Positions 17,022 through 25,655 are shown, counted from the first letter of the stretch. The stretch: DNA of 64,000 nucleotides from Paramesorhizobium deserti (GCF_001558695.1 NZ_LNTU01000039.1:237643-301642), one strand, 5' to 3'. Program-made: numbers and translations. The notes: generated by a model not told the origin, from the sequence alone.

Positions 17022-19397
17022 ATGACCGATACCCCGACGACTGAAACTCTCCAGCTGGCTGGCCTTGAGGCCGGGGCGGAAATCCGTATTGACTGCTGGG
17101 GCATCCCGCATATCAAGGCGGCGAGCGAAAAGGACTTGTTCTTCGTGCAGGGCTTCAACGCCGCTCGCGACCGGCTGTGGCAGCTCGACCTTTGGCGCAA
17201 GCGCGGCCTCGGGCTTCTGGCGGCAGACTTCGGTCCGGGTTACCTGGCGCAGGATCATGCAGCCCGCCACTTCCTCTACCGCGGCGACATGGCGCCGGAA
17301 TGGACAGCTTACGCACCTGATACTGAGGCGATCTGCACCGCCTTCGCCGCCGGAATCAATGCCTATATCGCCCTTTGCGAGGCCGAACCCTCCCGCCTGC
17401 CGCCGGAATTTGCGATGTTCGGCACCAAGCCGGCCCGCTGGCAGCCATCCGATGTAGTGCGTATCCGCAGCCACGCGCTGACCCGCAACGGCCTGTCGGA
17501 AATTCTGCGCGCCAACATCATGGCGCTAGCCGATGCCGAGACCGACCTGCTGCGTTGCGAGATTGATCCACCGACGGAGATACACCCGGCCGAAGGCATT
17601 GCCCTCGCCGACATCCCGCTTGAGGCGACCTGCCTCTTCAAGCTCGCGACGGCACCAGTGACGTTCGACAAGGCCCGGCTTGACGCCACCCTCGACGACG
17701 TCTGGAAATGGACCGAGGTCACCGATCTGGGCGACATCATCCTGCGCGTAACGGAGGAAGGCTCAAACAACTGGGCTGTGCATGGTTCACGCACCGAGAC
17801 CGGTCGGCCCATCCTGGCAAGCGATCCTCATCGGGCACACGCAGTGCCGTCGCTGCGTTATCTCGTGCATCTCCAAGCGCCCGGACTCAATGCCATCGGC
17901 ACCGGTGAACCGACCGCGCCCGGTATTTCGCTCGGCCACAATGAGAAAGTCGCCTTCGGGCTCACAATCTTCGGTGCCGACCAGGAAGACGTTTATGTCT
18001 ACGAGACAAGAGACGGTGATCCGGATTGCTATCGTTATGGCGACGGCTGGGAGAAGATCAGCCGCATCGAAGAGCGGTTCGTGGTCAGGGGCTTTGCCGA
18101 CCAGACTTTGACACTCTCCTTCACGCGCCACGGGCCAATTCTGCACGAGAACCCGAAGAAGAAGCAGATCATTGCCATGCGTTCCGTCTGGCTCTCGTCG
18201 GGTTCTGCCGCCTATCTGGGCAGCTTGTCCTATATGCGCAGCACGTCGGTGAAGGCTTTCTGCGACACGCTTTCCCACTGGGGTACGCCTTCGGTCAACC
18301 ATGTCAGCGCCGATGTCGATGGCAATATCGGCTGGTTTACTGCCGGCTTCACGCCGGTGCGGCGCAATTGGGAAGGCCTTTTGCCAGTCCCTGGCCATGG
18401 CAGTCATGAATGGGAGGGCTTCCTGCCTGCCGACCAGTTGCCCCGTAAATACAATCCGGCCGAAGGTTTCGTCGCCTCCGCCAACGAGATGAACCTGCCC
18501 GCCGATAGAGATCCGAAAGCCCCGTCGATCGGTCATGAATGGGCCGAGATCAGTCGTGCCAAGCGAATCAGGTCCGTGCTTGCCGCCGATCCGAAACATA
18601 CGCTGAAGGGCTCAATGGCGTTGCAGACGGATACCTATTCGCGGCCCGCCTCGGTGATCTGCGATGTGCTGGAAAAGGTGGCCGTTCGTCATCCTCTTGA
18701 CGAAACACAAAAGCTGACGCTCGTCCTTTTCAATGGCTGGGACTACCAGCTAGGGGTGGGAAGTGCTCCGGCAGCGCTCTTCGAGGTCTGGTGGACGAAA
18801 CATCTGCGGCCGGCGCTGCTCGCGAAATTCGCGCCAAACCCGTCTGTACGCCAACTGCTTCTGCCGGGCGATGTCGACCGCATGCTGTCCTTGCTGTCCG
18901 AACCCGGCTCAAATTGGAAGGAAGCCGAGCGGGACAGCATGCTGCTCACAACGCTTTCCGCCGGCTTTGCCGATTGCGAAAAGCGGTTCGGTACTAATCC
19001 AGCGGCTTGGCGATGGGGCAGCCTTCACAAGGCGCTCTTCGAGCACGCGACGAGCCGCATCAACACCAAAGGGATGGCCGAGTGGGATGTCGGACCGCTG
19101 CCGCTCGGCGGCAGCCGCTCGACACCTATGCACGCCGGCTACCGGATCAGCGATTTCGGCGTCAGCGCCGGCGCTTCGGTGCGGCTCGTAATGGATGTCG
19201 GTGACTGGGACAACAGCGTTTGTATCAACGCTCCCGGACAATCGGGCGATCCACGCTCGCCGCATTACCGGGATCTCGCTGGGCCATGGTCCAGGGGCGA
19301 ATTCGTGCCGCTGGCTTATAGCCGCGAGAAGGTGAATGCCTCGACTGCCGTGTTGATCGAACTTCTGCCGGCATCCGGGGACGAGTCAAGATCATGA
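17022..19397 (+). CDS. Penicillin acylase-family N-terminal nucleophile hydrolase
   Basis: This is a 791-residue Ntn hydrolase of the penicillin G acylase / AHL acylase family, which cleaves amide bonds after self-processing into two chains. The small-subunit start (RIDCWGIPHIKAASEKDLFF) and the processing site are clear: Gly247-Ser248 in EEGSNNWAVHGS, with Ser248 as the expected new N-terminal nucleophile. Most characterised members are periplasmic, but no Sec or Tat signal is visible here (MTDTPTTETLQLAGLEAG). It is therefore probably cytoplasmic and acts after import. It overlaps the following M20 gene by 4 bp. The operon context suggests removal of an acyl group from an N-acylated amino-acid-like compound. 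Confidence 0.9.
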   Translation: MTDTPTTETLQLAGLEAGAEIRIDCWGIPHIKAASEKDLFFVQGFNAARDRLWQLDLWRKRGLGLLAADFGPGYLAQDHAARHFLYRGDMAPEWTAYAPDTEAICTAFAAGINAYIALCEAEPSRLPPEFAMFGTKPARWQPSDVVRIRSHALTRNGLSEILRANIMALADAETDLLRCEIDPPTEIHPAEGIALADIPLEATCLFKLATAPVTFDKARLDATLDDVWKWTEVTDLGDIILRVTEEGSNNWAVHGSRTETGRPILASDPHRAHAVPSLRYLVHLQAPGLNAIGTGEPTAPGISLGHNEKVAFGLTIFGADQEDVYVYETRDGDPDCYRYGDGWEKISRIEERFVVRGFADQTLTLSFTRHGPILHENPKKKQIIAMRSVWLSSGSAAYLGSLSYMRSTSVKAFCDTLSHWGTPSVNHVSADVDGNIGWFTAGFTPVRRNWEGLLPVPGHGSHEWEGFLPADQLPRKYNPAEGFVASANEMNLPADRDPKAPSIGHEWAEISRAKRIRSVLAADPKHTLKGSMALQTDTYSRPASVICDVLEKVAVRHPLDETQKLTLVLFNGWDYQLGVGSAPAALFEVWWTKHLRPALLAKFAPNPSVRQLLLPGDVDRMLSLLSEPGSNWKEAERDSMLLTTLSAGFADCEKRFGTNPAAWRWGSLHKALFEHATSRINTKGMAEWDVGPLPLGGSRSTPMHAGYRISDFGVSAGASVRLVMDVGDWDNSVCINAPGQSGDPRSPHYRDLAGPWSRGEFVPLAYSREKVNASTAVLIELLPASGDESRS

Positions 19398-20605
19398 AAC
19401 TCCCAATCCAGATGGACGAATTCGATCTTAATTCACTTCTCGATGAACTGCGGCTCTGGGTCGAGATGGAAACACCGAGCTGCGACGCGGCTGCGGTCAA
19501 TCGCCTGGGGAACCGTGTTGAGATGCTGGCCGCGCAGGCAGGCTTCGCAGTGGAGCGGAAGCCCGGCACAATGGGCTTTGGCGACATTCTTGCCATTCGT
19601 TCGTCTTTTCCGGATGTTGCCGATGCTGACAGGATATTGATCCTGGCCCACATCGACACCGTTCACGCAACGGGGACGCTCGCTGAAAAGCTCCCGTTGC
19701 GTCAGGAGGGGGACAGGCTTTACGGCCCCGGAATCTACGACATGAAATCCGGTGTGCTGATGGCCCTGGAGGCAATGAAACTGGCAACGTGGGCTGGGTG
19801 CAACTGTGCCGTTGACTTGCTGATTGTGCCTGACGAAGAGGTCGGATCGAAGAGCTCACGGCCTGTCATTGAGGAATACGCGAAGAAGGCGGCCTATGCG
19901 CTGGTAGTCGAACCCGCCCGCGACGGAGGCAAGATCGTCACAGCGCGAAAGGGCGTCGGTATATGCGACATCATTGTCCGTGGTCGTGCCGCCCATGCGG
20001 GGGTACGCCCGGCTGACGGCCGCTCTGCCATACGCGCCGCAGCTCGGTTGGTGCTGGCACTCGATGCATTGAACGATCCTGTTCGGGGTGTCACAGTGAC
20101 AGTCGGAACGATTGAGGGTGGAACAGGACGCAATACCGTGCCGGCGGAATGCCGGCTGCAGATCGATCTGCGCCTTCCCGATATCGCAACGGCTGAGGAA
20201 GTATTTGCGAACATCAATGCAATGGCTCCGGAAGATCCGGATATCACCTTCGAGATAAAGTCGTATCTGACTCGACCACCATTCATTCAAAGCGCGCAAA
20301 GCCGTGCCCTTTTCGCTGACGCGGCAAAGATTGCACATATGCTAGGGATCCCACTTAACGGCATGACAACCGGTGGCGGGTCAGACGGCAATTTCACCGC
20401 GGCACTCGGCGTCCCAACACTCGACGGACTTGGAGCAGATGGCGGCGGTGCGCACACATTTGACGAACATATCCTTGTCAGCAGTATTGCACCGAGAACC
20501 GCACTGCTTGCGAACCTGATCGTGATGTTGGATCGGCAATCTCCCGCGCCGCTTCACGTAGCGCCGGGTCCACATTGGAGATCGCCGTATAGGTGTTTCG
20601 GATAA
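19394..20605 (+). CDS. M20-family metallopeptidase (CPG2/ArgE-like) with a junction-derived C-terminus
   Basis: This is a two-zinc M20 amidohydrolase. Metal motifs are visible: LAHIDTVHA (His, Asp), YGPGIYDMKSG (Asp), VPDEEVGS (the Glu pair), a later Glu in VVEPARDG and the C-terminal GGGAHTFDEH. The dimerisation domain contains GRAAHAGVRPADGRSA. Relatives remove glutamate or other amino acids from amides, or act as carbamoylases and deacylases. The family homology ends near LLANLIVML; the last ~22 residues are read from the antisense strand of an osmoprotectant permease remnant, so the native stop was lost at a recombination junction near 20540. Catalytic parts are intact, so it is probably functional. 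Confidence 0.88.
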   Translation: MKLPIQMDEFDLNSLLDELRLWVEMETPSCDAAAVNRLGNRVEMLAAQAGFAVERKPGTMGFGDILAIRSSFPDVADADRILILAHIDTVHATGTLAEKLPLRQEGDRLYGPGIYDMKSGVLMALEAMKLATWAGCNCAVDLLIVPDEEVGSKSSRPVIEEYAKKAAYALVVEPARDGGKIVTARKGVGICDIIVRGRAAHAGVRPADGRSAIRAAARLVLALDALNDPVRGVTVTVGTIEGGTGRNTVPAECRLQIDLRLPDIATAEEVFANINAMAPEDPDITFEIKSYLTRPPFIQSAQSRALFADAAKIAHMLGIPLNGMTTGGGSDGNFTAALGVPTLDGLGADGGGAHTFDEHILVSSIAPRTALLANLIVMLDRQSPAPLHVAPGPHWRSPYRCFG

Positions 20606-20861
20606 TTGGAAGCTGCGAATAGAGCAACACCGCGATCACAGCCGGCACGTAGCCAATGCCGTGACCGATAAGCGACAGGATTGGGATCGTGATACCGAAC
20701 AATGCAACCGAGGGAATTGTGATCATCATCGAGGCGGCGTAAAGTATCACAGCCGCGGCGCGTCGATTCTGACTAATGGCTATTCCAATCGGCACGCCAG
20801 TGATCAGCGCCAGCCCGACAGCCACGCCAACGATAGCAATATGCAACCCTGTCGCCGGATA
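20544..20861 (-). pseudogene. Remnant of osmoprotectant (glycine betaine/carnitine) ABC permease, OpuCB/YehW type
   Basis: On the minus strand about 105 codons read as the middle of an osmoprotectant permease: GLHIAIVGVAVGLALITG, SMMITIPSVALFGI, HGIGYVPAVIAVLLYSQLPI and NVDPALREAAR. The homology stops where the family continues with a GMGMT-like EAA segment, and here it runs into the end of the M20 gene. The N-terminus is also missing, since the in-frame codons before it lead into AT-rich sequence with stops. No other part of the gene was found in the window. It is a truncated relic; its two ends mark breakpoints near 20540 and near 20860. Confidence 0.75.
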
Positions 20862-21150
20862 ATCACAACATTGATCGACTATCGCTTTTTTAAATTGTTA
20901 TTTGACAACAAAGAATTTCTGAATGAAAAAGACGAAAAATATGGAATATAAACTTAAATTGCCAAATTTATACATATATAATTCTTTGTGTATAGGCAAT
21001 TGATCTTTTTGTGATTTATATCCAGAGTCCGCACAGCACATGCCGGCGCGTGAACAACCAGAGAAAACAACTGCCAACTGCCGATACCCCGGGGTCCCGG
21101 TCGTCACCGATGCCTGGACCTTGGTGGCGACCGACGCCTGAAATCGCCGT
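20862..21150. other. AT-rich spacer without a supported gene
   Basis: This stretch between the permease relic and the DUF488 gene is strikingly AT-rich from about 20880 to 21020, unlike the GC-rich surroundings. Short frames on both strands (for example around 20900-21100) have no family features and no good ribosome-binding sites. I see no RNA gene or complete mobile element. Foreign or scarred DNA next to a junction is the simplest reading. Confidence 0.5.
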
Positions 21151-21504
21151 TCAGGTTTGATCCTTCTCCAGAAACGCCTTCAGCACCACGGCCTGGTTGT
21201 GCTGCTCGTCCTTGGCTCCATAGAGAAGTGTTACGCAGCCTGCGCCGCCGCGCTCACGCAAAGTATCCAGGTCGTTGCGACGCTCTTCCAACTCGATTTC
21301 GTAGCGGCGGCGGAATTCTGCCCACTTCTCCGGGTCGTGTCCGAACCATTTGCGCAAAGAAGATGTCGGGGCGATTTCCTTCAGCCACAGATCGATCGCG
21401 GCATCCGCTTTCTTGAGGCCTCGCGGCCACAAACGGTCGACGAGCACGCGCAGACCATCGCCTTCCGCCGGGGGCTCATAGACACGCTTGAGACGGAGCT
21501 TCAT
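21151..21504 (-). CDS. DUF488 family protein
   Basis: This small 117-residue cytoplasmic protein has the DUF488 hallmarks: RLKRVYEPP at the start, VLVDRLWPRGLKK, LWLKEIAPTSSLRKWFGHDPEKW and TLLYGAKDEQHNQAVVL at the end. The function of the family is not established. The start at ATG 21504 has TGAGG upstream; a longer frame begins at 21531 but adds residues not seen in the family. It stands alone between the junction region and the nitrate gene cluster and is probably monocistronic. Confidence 0.85.
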   Translation of the reverse strand: MKLRLKRVYEPPAEGDGLRVLVDRLWPRGLKKADAAIDLWLKEIAPTSSLRKWFGHDPEKWAEFRRRYEIELEERRNDLDTLRERGGAGCVTLLYGAKDEQHNQAVVLKAFLEKDQT

Positions 21505-21747
21505 GGAAACCTCATTGGCTCGCACCCACACGGGACAGCGGTGCCATTGGAGCGCTGTTCACTGTCGACGCAAATGAAGCGCCTCGGCAATCTCCACAAA
21601 TATGGACAAGGCAATGTCGTTGGCATCACGCTCTAAGAACCATACCTGCAGGACCATGAATACGATGCAGCTCTGACTGTGCAAAGCCTTTTTGCAGGAG
21701 ACGGTCGAGATATGGAGCTTACGTCGTCTGCTTCAACTTGAAATGCC

Positions 21748-22830
21748 CTAAAACCGCGCGTTTGCAACAATGCAGGGCCCGTCCACCGGCACAGCTGCGA
21801 TACCCGGAATGAAACCGACCGCCATGCCTGCCCGCTGCAGATGCAGGGTCGCTTCATGCGCCGATCCGAAATCACCGGATTTGAGCCAGACCAACCGCTT
21901 GCCCTCTTGAGCCATTGCCACGGCATGCTGCGAAGCGCCGGACGTTGCAATCCGCTTCGCTTCACGGCGGGCGAGCTGCAGGATATCCCCGGAAATATCC
22001 TCGTCGTACAGGATGATTTCGGCTGCCTGCAGCGCCCTCACCGCCTTGAGTGGCAGAAGCTCCGCGTCGTGCGACCTCACCTCGATAACCGTCGCTTGCG
22101 CCGGTTCCACGCCGCCTCTTCCGGATGACAATTCCCGCAGGAAAGAGCGCTCGTCCCGCAGGGAAGGTGCTTCATCCGCGGCAAAAGCCCGATCGACGAA
22201 ACGCTCCCAGAACTGCCGCCTGCCCTCGCCCGGCGCCAACCGCTCCACCACCGCCATGCGCAGGCGCTGCGCCAGATCGGTCCAGGCGGACAGGGATTGC
22301 GGCAGCATGGCCTCGATCCGGCGGCGGATCGCCTGCGCCAGGATGGGGGCCGCGCCGTCGGTCGAAATGCTAACGACCACCGGAGAGCGGCTGACGATCG
22401 AGCCGAACTGGAACTGGCAATAAGCGGGCTTGTCGATGATGTTGAACGGAACGCCGGCCGCACGCGCCGTACCGGCGAAAGCCTCCGCCTCCTCCTCGCT
22501 CTCCGCATCCGCGATGGCAAAGGCGAAGACCGGCCAGTCGGCGCCCTGCCAGGAAGAGTTACGATGCAGGAGCCTTTTAGGCCCGTGCGCCGCCAGAAGC
22601 GCATGCATTTCCTCGCGGAGATCGTCGTCCGGCGCGTGGACTTCCACCGTCGCGCCGCTCATCACCAGCAGCTCTGCCTTCCAGGCCGCTGCCGCCGAGC
22701 CGCCGGCGACCAGCGCCCGCTTTCCCTTCAGCGAGATGAACAGCGGAAGAACCGAGAGAGGCGCGATCCTGGCTGCGTCCTCCGTCGCCTTATTCCGCCG
22801 CCTGAACCTGGTGTTTTCGATGACACGCAT
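21748..22830 (-). CDS. cysG: Siroheme synthase CysG-like, degenerate methyltransferase domain
   Basis: This 360-residue protein starts with the precorrin-2 dehydrogenase/ferrochelatase part (residues ~25-220): LFISLKGKRALVAGGSAAAAWKAELL, the NIIDKPAYCQFQFGSIVSRSPVVVSISTDGAAP-type region (marked by FGSIVSRSP) and the linker domain. The remaining ~120 residues resemble a uroporphyrinogen methyltransferase but have lost the GAGPGDP motif (reads IEVRSHDAE) and stop about 100 residues early after a GFIPGIAAV segment. It should still make siroheme from precorrin-2 for nitrite reductase but not methylate uroporphyrinogen. ATG 22830 lies inside the end of nasA, so it is coupled to that gene. The frame opening at 23001 is rejected. 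Confidence 0.82.
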   Translation of the reverse strand: MRVIENTRFRRRNKATEDAARIAPLSVLPLFISLKGKRALVAGGSAAAAWKAELLVMSGATVEVHAPDDDLREEMHALLAAHGPKRLLHRNSSWQGADWPVFAFAIADAESEEEAEAFAGTARAAGVPFNIIDKPAYCQFQFGSIVSRSPVVVSISTDGAAPILAQAIRRRIEAMLPQSLSAWTDLAQRLRMAVVERLAPGEGRRQFWERFVDRAFAADEAPSLRDERSFLRELSSGRGGVEPAQATVIEVRSHDAELLPLKAVRALQAAEIILYDEDISGDILQLARREAKRIATSGASQHAVAMAQEGKRLVWLKSGDFGSAHEATLHLQRAGMAVGFIPGIAAVPVDGPCIVANARF

Positions 22831-25651
22831 CCAGTATCTCCCTGATTTCGGAGCGGCATGATCCGCAATTGGTCCCGGCCTTGAGCGCCGCACCGATTGC
22901 GTCCACCGAGCCGCAACCGCCATCGATGGCGGCGGCGATCTGGTTGATGCCGACGGAAAAGCATGAGCAAACGATGGCGCCGATATCCGGCTGGTCGGCA
23001 CCAGGCCGCCCGGCCATCACCGCGATGCGACGCCGCGCCTCGCCATGCGTGGCGCCAAGCTGCGCCACGGCCCATGTGCGCGAGACGGCCACAGGCCGGC
23101 GGGCCACATAAAAGGCGAGCACCAGTCTTTCCCCGTCGAAGAAGGCGATGCGGCTGTCGCCGGTCTCCCGGTCGAAATAGGCGAGCGCCTCCAGATCGTC
23201 CGGCAGCCGCCAGGTTCTCCGACACCATGTTTCCCAGCTCTCCGGTGCCTCGGCAAAGGCGCATTCCATGCGGAAACCGTGCCCGACCCTGGCGAAGGCG
23301 AAATAATCCGCCCCATCGGGCAGCGGACGGTCCGCCGATACGGCAAAGCCGTAGGAACGGACCTCATAAGGCTCGACCGAGACCGCCACGTGCTTCAGCG
23401 CCGGCTGGCCGGATGTGGGATCGGTGACGGAGGGCACCAGCGCGTCGACGCGTCCGTTGGAGGCGAATTGATCGGTCCAGTGCATCGGCACGAAAACCGA
23501 ACCGCGCGGTTGCCGCGCCGTGATCAGCGCGCGGACGACCACCTTGCCGTGCAGGCTGGCGACGCGCACCAGCGTGGCGTCGGCGATGCCAAGCGCTTCC
23601 GCATCCGCCGGATTGATCTCGGCGAAGGGCTCGGCGAGATGGGCCGACAGCCGGGCGCTCTTGGCCGTCCGCGTCATGGTGTGCCACTGATCGCGAATGC
23701 GGCCGGTGTTGAGTACCAGCGGGTACGCAGTATTGACGCGCTCCGTCACCGCCGATTGGACGGCGATGAACCGCGCCTTGCGATCGGGATGGTAGAAGCG
23801 GCCATCGGCGAAGAAGCGGAAGTTACCCCCCTCTGCCCTGCCGGCCATCTCCCCCTCAAGGGGGTAGATCAGATGATACGGTCCTCCCTTTTCATCCTTC
23901 AGCGTCTGCGACTGATGCCGAACCTCGATGACACCGTAATCTCCCCCCTTGAAGGGGAGATGGCCGGCAGGCCAGAGGGGGGTGCCTCGCACTGGCGCCG
24001 GCCATTGGAAGGGTTGCAATGCATCATAGGCAGGCCCGGAAATTCCTGCGTAATCCCCGATATCGAAATCCCGCTCACCCTCGTTCTCGAATGCCGACAA
24101 CGCCGCATGTTCGGCAAATATCTCCGCCGGGCTCTGGAAGGCAAACGCCTCACCGAAACCCATCCGCATCGCCACATCGCAGATGATGCGCCAGTCGGGT
24201 CGCGCCTCACCGGGATGAGCTAGGAACGGCCGTTGCCTAGAAATCCGCCTCTCGGAATTCGTCACCGTACCGTCCTTTTCGCCCCAGCCGGCGGCCGGCA
24301 AAAGAACATGCGCATATTGCGTGGTGTCGGTGTCGTGCATGATGTCGGAGACGACAACGAACGGGCAGTTACGGATAGCATCCGCAACCGCATCCGCGTC
24401 CGGCATCGACACCACGGGGTTGGTGCCCATGATCCAGAGCGCCTTGATCCGTCCATCAGCCACGGCCTTGAACATGTCGACCGCCTTGAGGCCCGGCTTG
24501 TCGGCGATAACGGGCGCGTTCCAGAAGCGCTGCACACGCTCGCGGTGCTCGGGCTTCTCGATTTCCATATGGGCGGCGAGCATGTTGGCGAGGCCGCCGA
24601 CCTCGCGCCCGCCCATGGCATTGGGCTGGCCGGTCAGCGAAAACGGCCCCATGCCCGGCCGGCCGATGCGGCCCGTCGCCAGATGGCAATTGATGATGGC
24701 GTTGACCTTGTCGGTGCCCGAAGAGGACTGATTTACCCCCTGGCTGTAGCAAGTGACCACCTTGTCCGTGGCCTCGAACACCCCGTAGAAGTCTTCGATC
24801 TCCCCATCCGAAAGGCCGGTGAGGGATGAAATATCCGCCTCGTTCGCTCGCGCCGCTGCCAGAGCGTCCGCGAAACCATTGGTATGGTCGCCGATGAATT
24901 CAGCGTTCACCGCCTGGCTGTGGGCGAGATGCACCAAGAGACCGTTGAAGAGGGCGACATCTCCGTCCGGGCGGACGGCGAGATGCATGTCGGCGATGTC
25001 GCAGGTCATGGTGCGGCGCGGATCGATGACGACGACCTTCATCTCAGGGCGTGCCGCTTTCGCCGCGGCGAGACGCTGATAAAGAACCGGATGACACCAG
25101 GCGAGGTTGGAGCCGGTCAGGATCACCAGATCGGCCTGCTCCAGATCTTCATAGACGCCCGGCACGGTATCCGCGCCGAAGGCGCGCCTGTGCCCGGCGA
25201 CGGAGGAAGCCATGCAGAGCCGCGAATTGGTGTCGATATTGGCCGAGCCGATGAACCCCTTCATCAGCTTGTTGGCGACGTAATAATCCTCCGTCAGAAT
25301 CTGGCCGGAGACATAGAAGGCCACCGCATCGGGCCCGTGCTCGGCAATGGTCTCGGAAAATTTCCGCGCCATCAGCTCAAGTGCCTCATCCCAGCCGGCA
25401 CGCCGGCCGGCAATTTCCGGGTAAAGCAGCCGTCCGTCGAGATCGATCGTCTCGGCCAGCGCCGAGCCCTTGGAGCAGAGCCGGCCGTAATTGGCGGGGT
25501 GATCCGGGTCGCCCCGGACGCTGAGGCCCCCGTCATCCGCCAAGGTGGCGATCACGCCGCAGCCGACGCCGCAATAGGGGCAGGTGGTCCGGGTGGACGT
25601 TTCCCCCGGCCCACCTGCCGGCACTTCTCCTCCCAAGAGCTCGAGCGCCAC
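22790..25651 (-). CDS. nasA: Assimilatory nitrate reductase catalytic subunit
   Basis: This 953-residue molybdopterin enzyme reduces nitrate to nitrite. The N-terminal [4Fe-4S] site is Cys24, Cys27, Cys31 (CPYCGVGCG) and Cys59 (GRLCSKG). Molybdopterin-domain segments follow (WDEALELMARK, AWCHPVLYQRLAAAK, NPVVSMPDADAV). The C-terminus has a BFD-like [2Fe-2S] domain (CSCFSVGINQI, then TNCGSCRSEI). The GTG start at 25651 has CGGAG upstream and lies just after the FNT-channel stop; the frame opening at 25729 lies inside that gene. It is longer than typical NasA because residues ~557-609 come from an inserted palindromic element. Electrons probably come from a ferredoxin or the NirB system. Confidence 0.92.
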   Translation of the reverse strand: MALELLGGEVPAGGPGETSTRTTCPYCGVGCGVIATLADDGGLSVRGDPDHPANYGRLCSKGSALAETIDLDGRLLYPEIAGRRAGWDEALELMARKFSETIAEHGPDAVAFYVSGQILTEDYYVANKLMKGFIGSANIDTNSRLCMASSVAGHRRAFGADTVPGVYEDLEQADLVILTGSNLAWCHPVLYQRLAAAKAARPEMKVVVIDPRRTMTCDIADMHLAVRPDGDVALFNGLLVHLAHSQAVNAEFIGDHTNGFADALAAARANEADISSLTGLSDGEIEDFYGVFEATDKVVTCYSQGVNQSSSGTDKVNAIINCHLATGRIGRPGMGPFSLTGQPNAMGGREVGGLANMLAAHMEIEKPEHRERVQRFWNAPVIADKPGLKAVDMFKAVADGRIKALWIMGTNPVVSMPDADAVADAIRNCPFVVVSDIMHDTDTTQYAHVLLPAAGWGEKDGTVTNSERRISRQRPFLAHPGEARPDWRIICDVAMRMGFGEAFAFQSPAEIFAEHAALSAFENEGERDFDIGDYAGISGPAYDALQPFQWPAPVRGTPLWPAGHLPFKGGDYGVIEVRHQSQTLKDEKGGPYHLIYPLEGEMAGRAEGGNFRFFADGRFYHPDRKARFIAVQSAVTERVNTAYPLVLNTGRIRDQWHTMTRTAKSARLSAHLAEPFAEINPADAEALGIADATLVRVASLHGKVVVRALITARQPRGSVFVPMHWTDQFASNGRVDALVPSVTDPTSGQPALKHVAVSVEPYEVRSYGFAVSADRPLPDGADYFAFARVGHGFRMECAFAEAPESWETWCRRTWRLPDDLEALAYFDRETGDSRIAFFDGERLVLAFYVARRPVAVSRTWAVAQLGATHGEARRRIAVMAGRPGADQPDIGAIVCSCFSVGINQIAAAIDGGCGSVDAIGAALKAGTNCGSCRSEIREILDACHRKHQVQAAE
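23825..23983. repeat. Palindromic element inserted in frame within nasA
   Basis: Two ~40-bp arms, 23825-23864 and 23943-23983, are near-perfect reverse complements; both contain GCCGGCCATCTCCCC or its complement and end in C/G runs. The ~78-bp centre contains no stop in the nasA frame. The element translates to an extra ~53 residues including PAGHLPFKGG and PLEGEMAGRAEGG, phrases typical of translated rhizobial interspersed palindromes. The element as a whole behaves like the in-frame palindromic elements described in Rickettsia. The exact repeat family name is my inference. Confidence 0.85.
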
Positions 25652-25655
25652 GGGC

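Noticed and set aside
6963..20605. Reading the island simply as a penicillin-degradation cluster
   Set aside because: There is no beta-lactamase or penicillin-binding feature, and each enzyme family is broad. It is kept only as one hypothesis in the findings.
20661..21107. Short frames in the AT-rich spacer on both strands (96 and 69 codons)
   Set aside because: No ribosome-binding sites, no family features, and they overlap the permease relic or low-complexity AT sequence.
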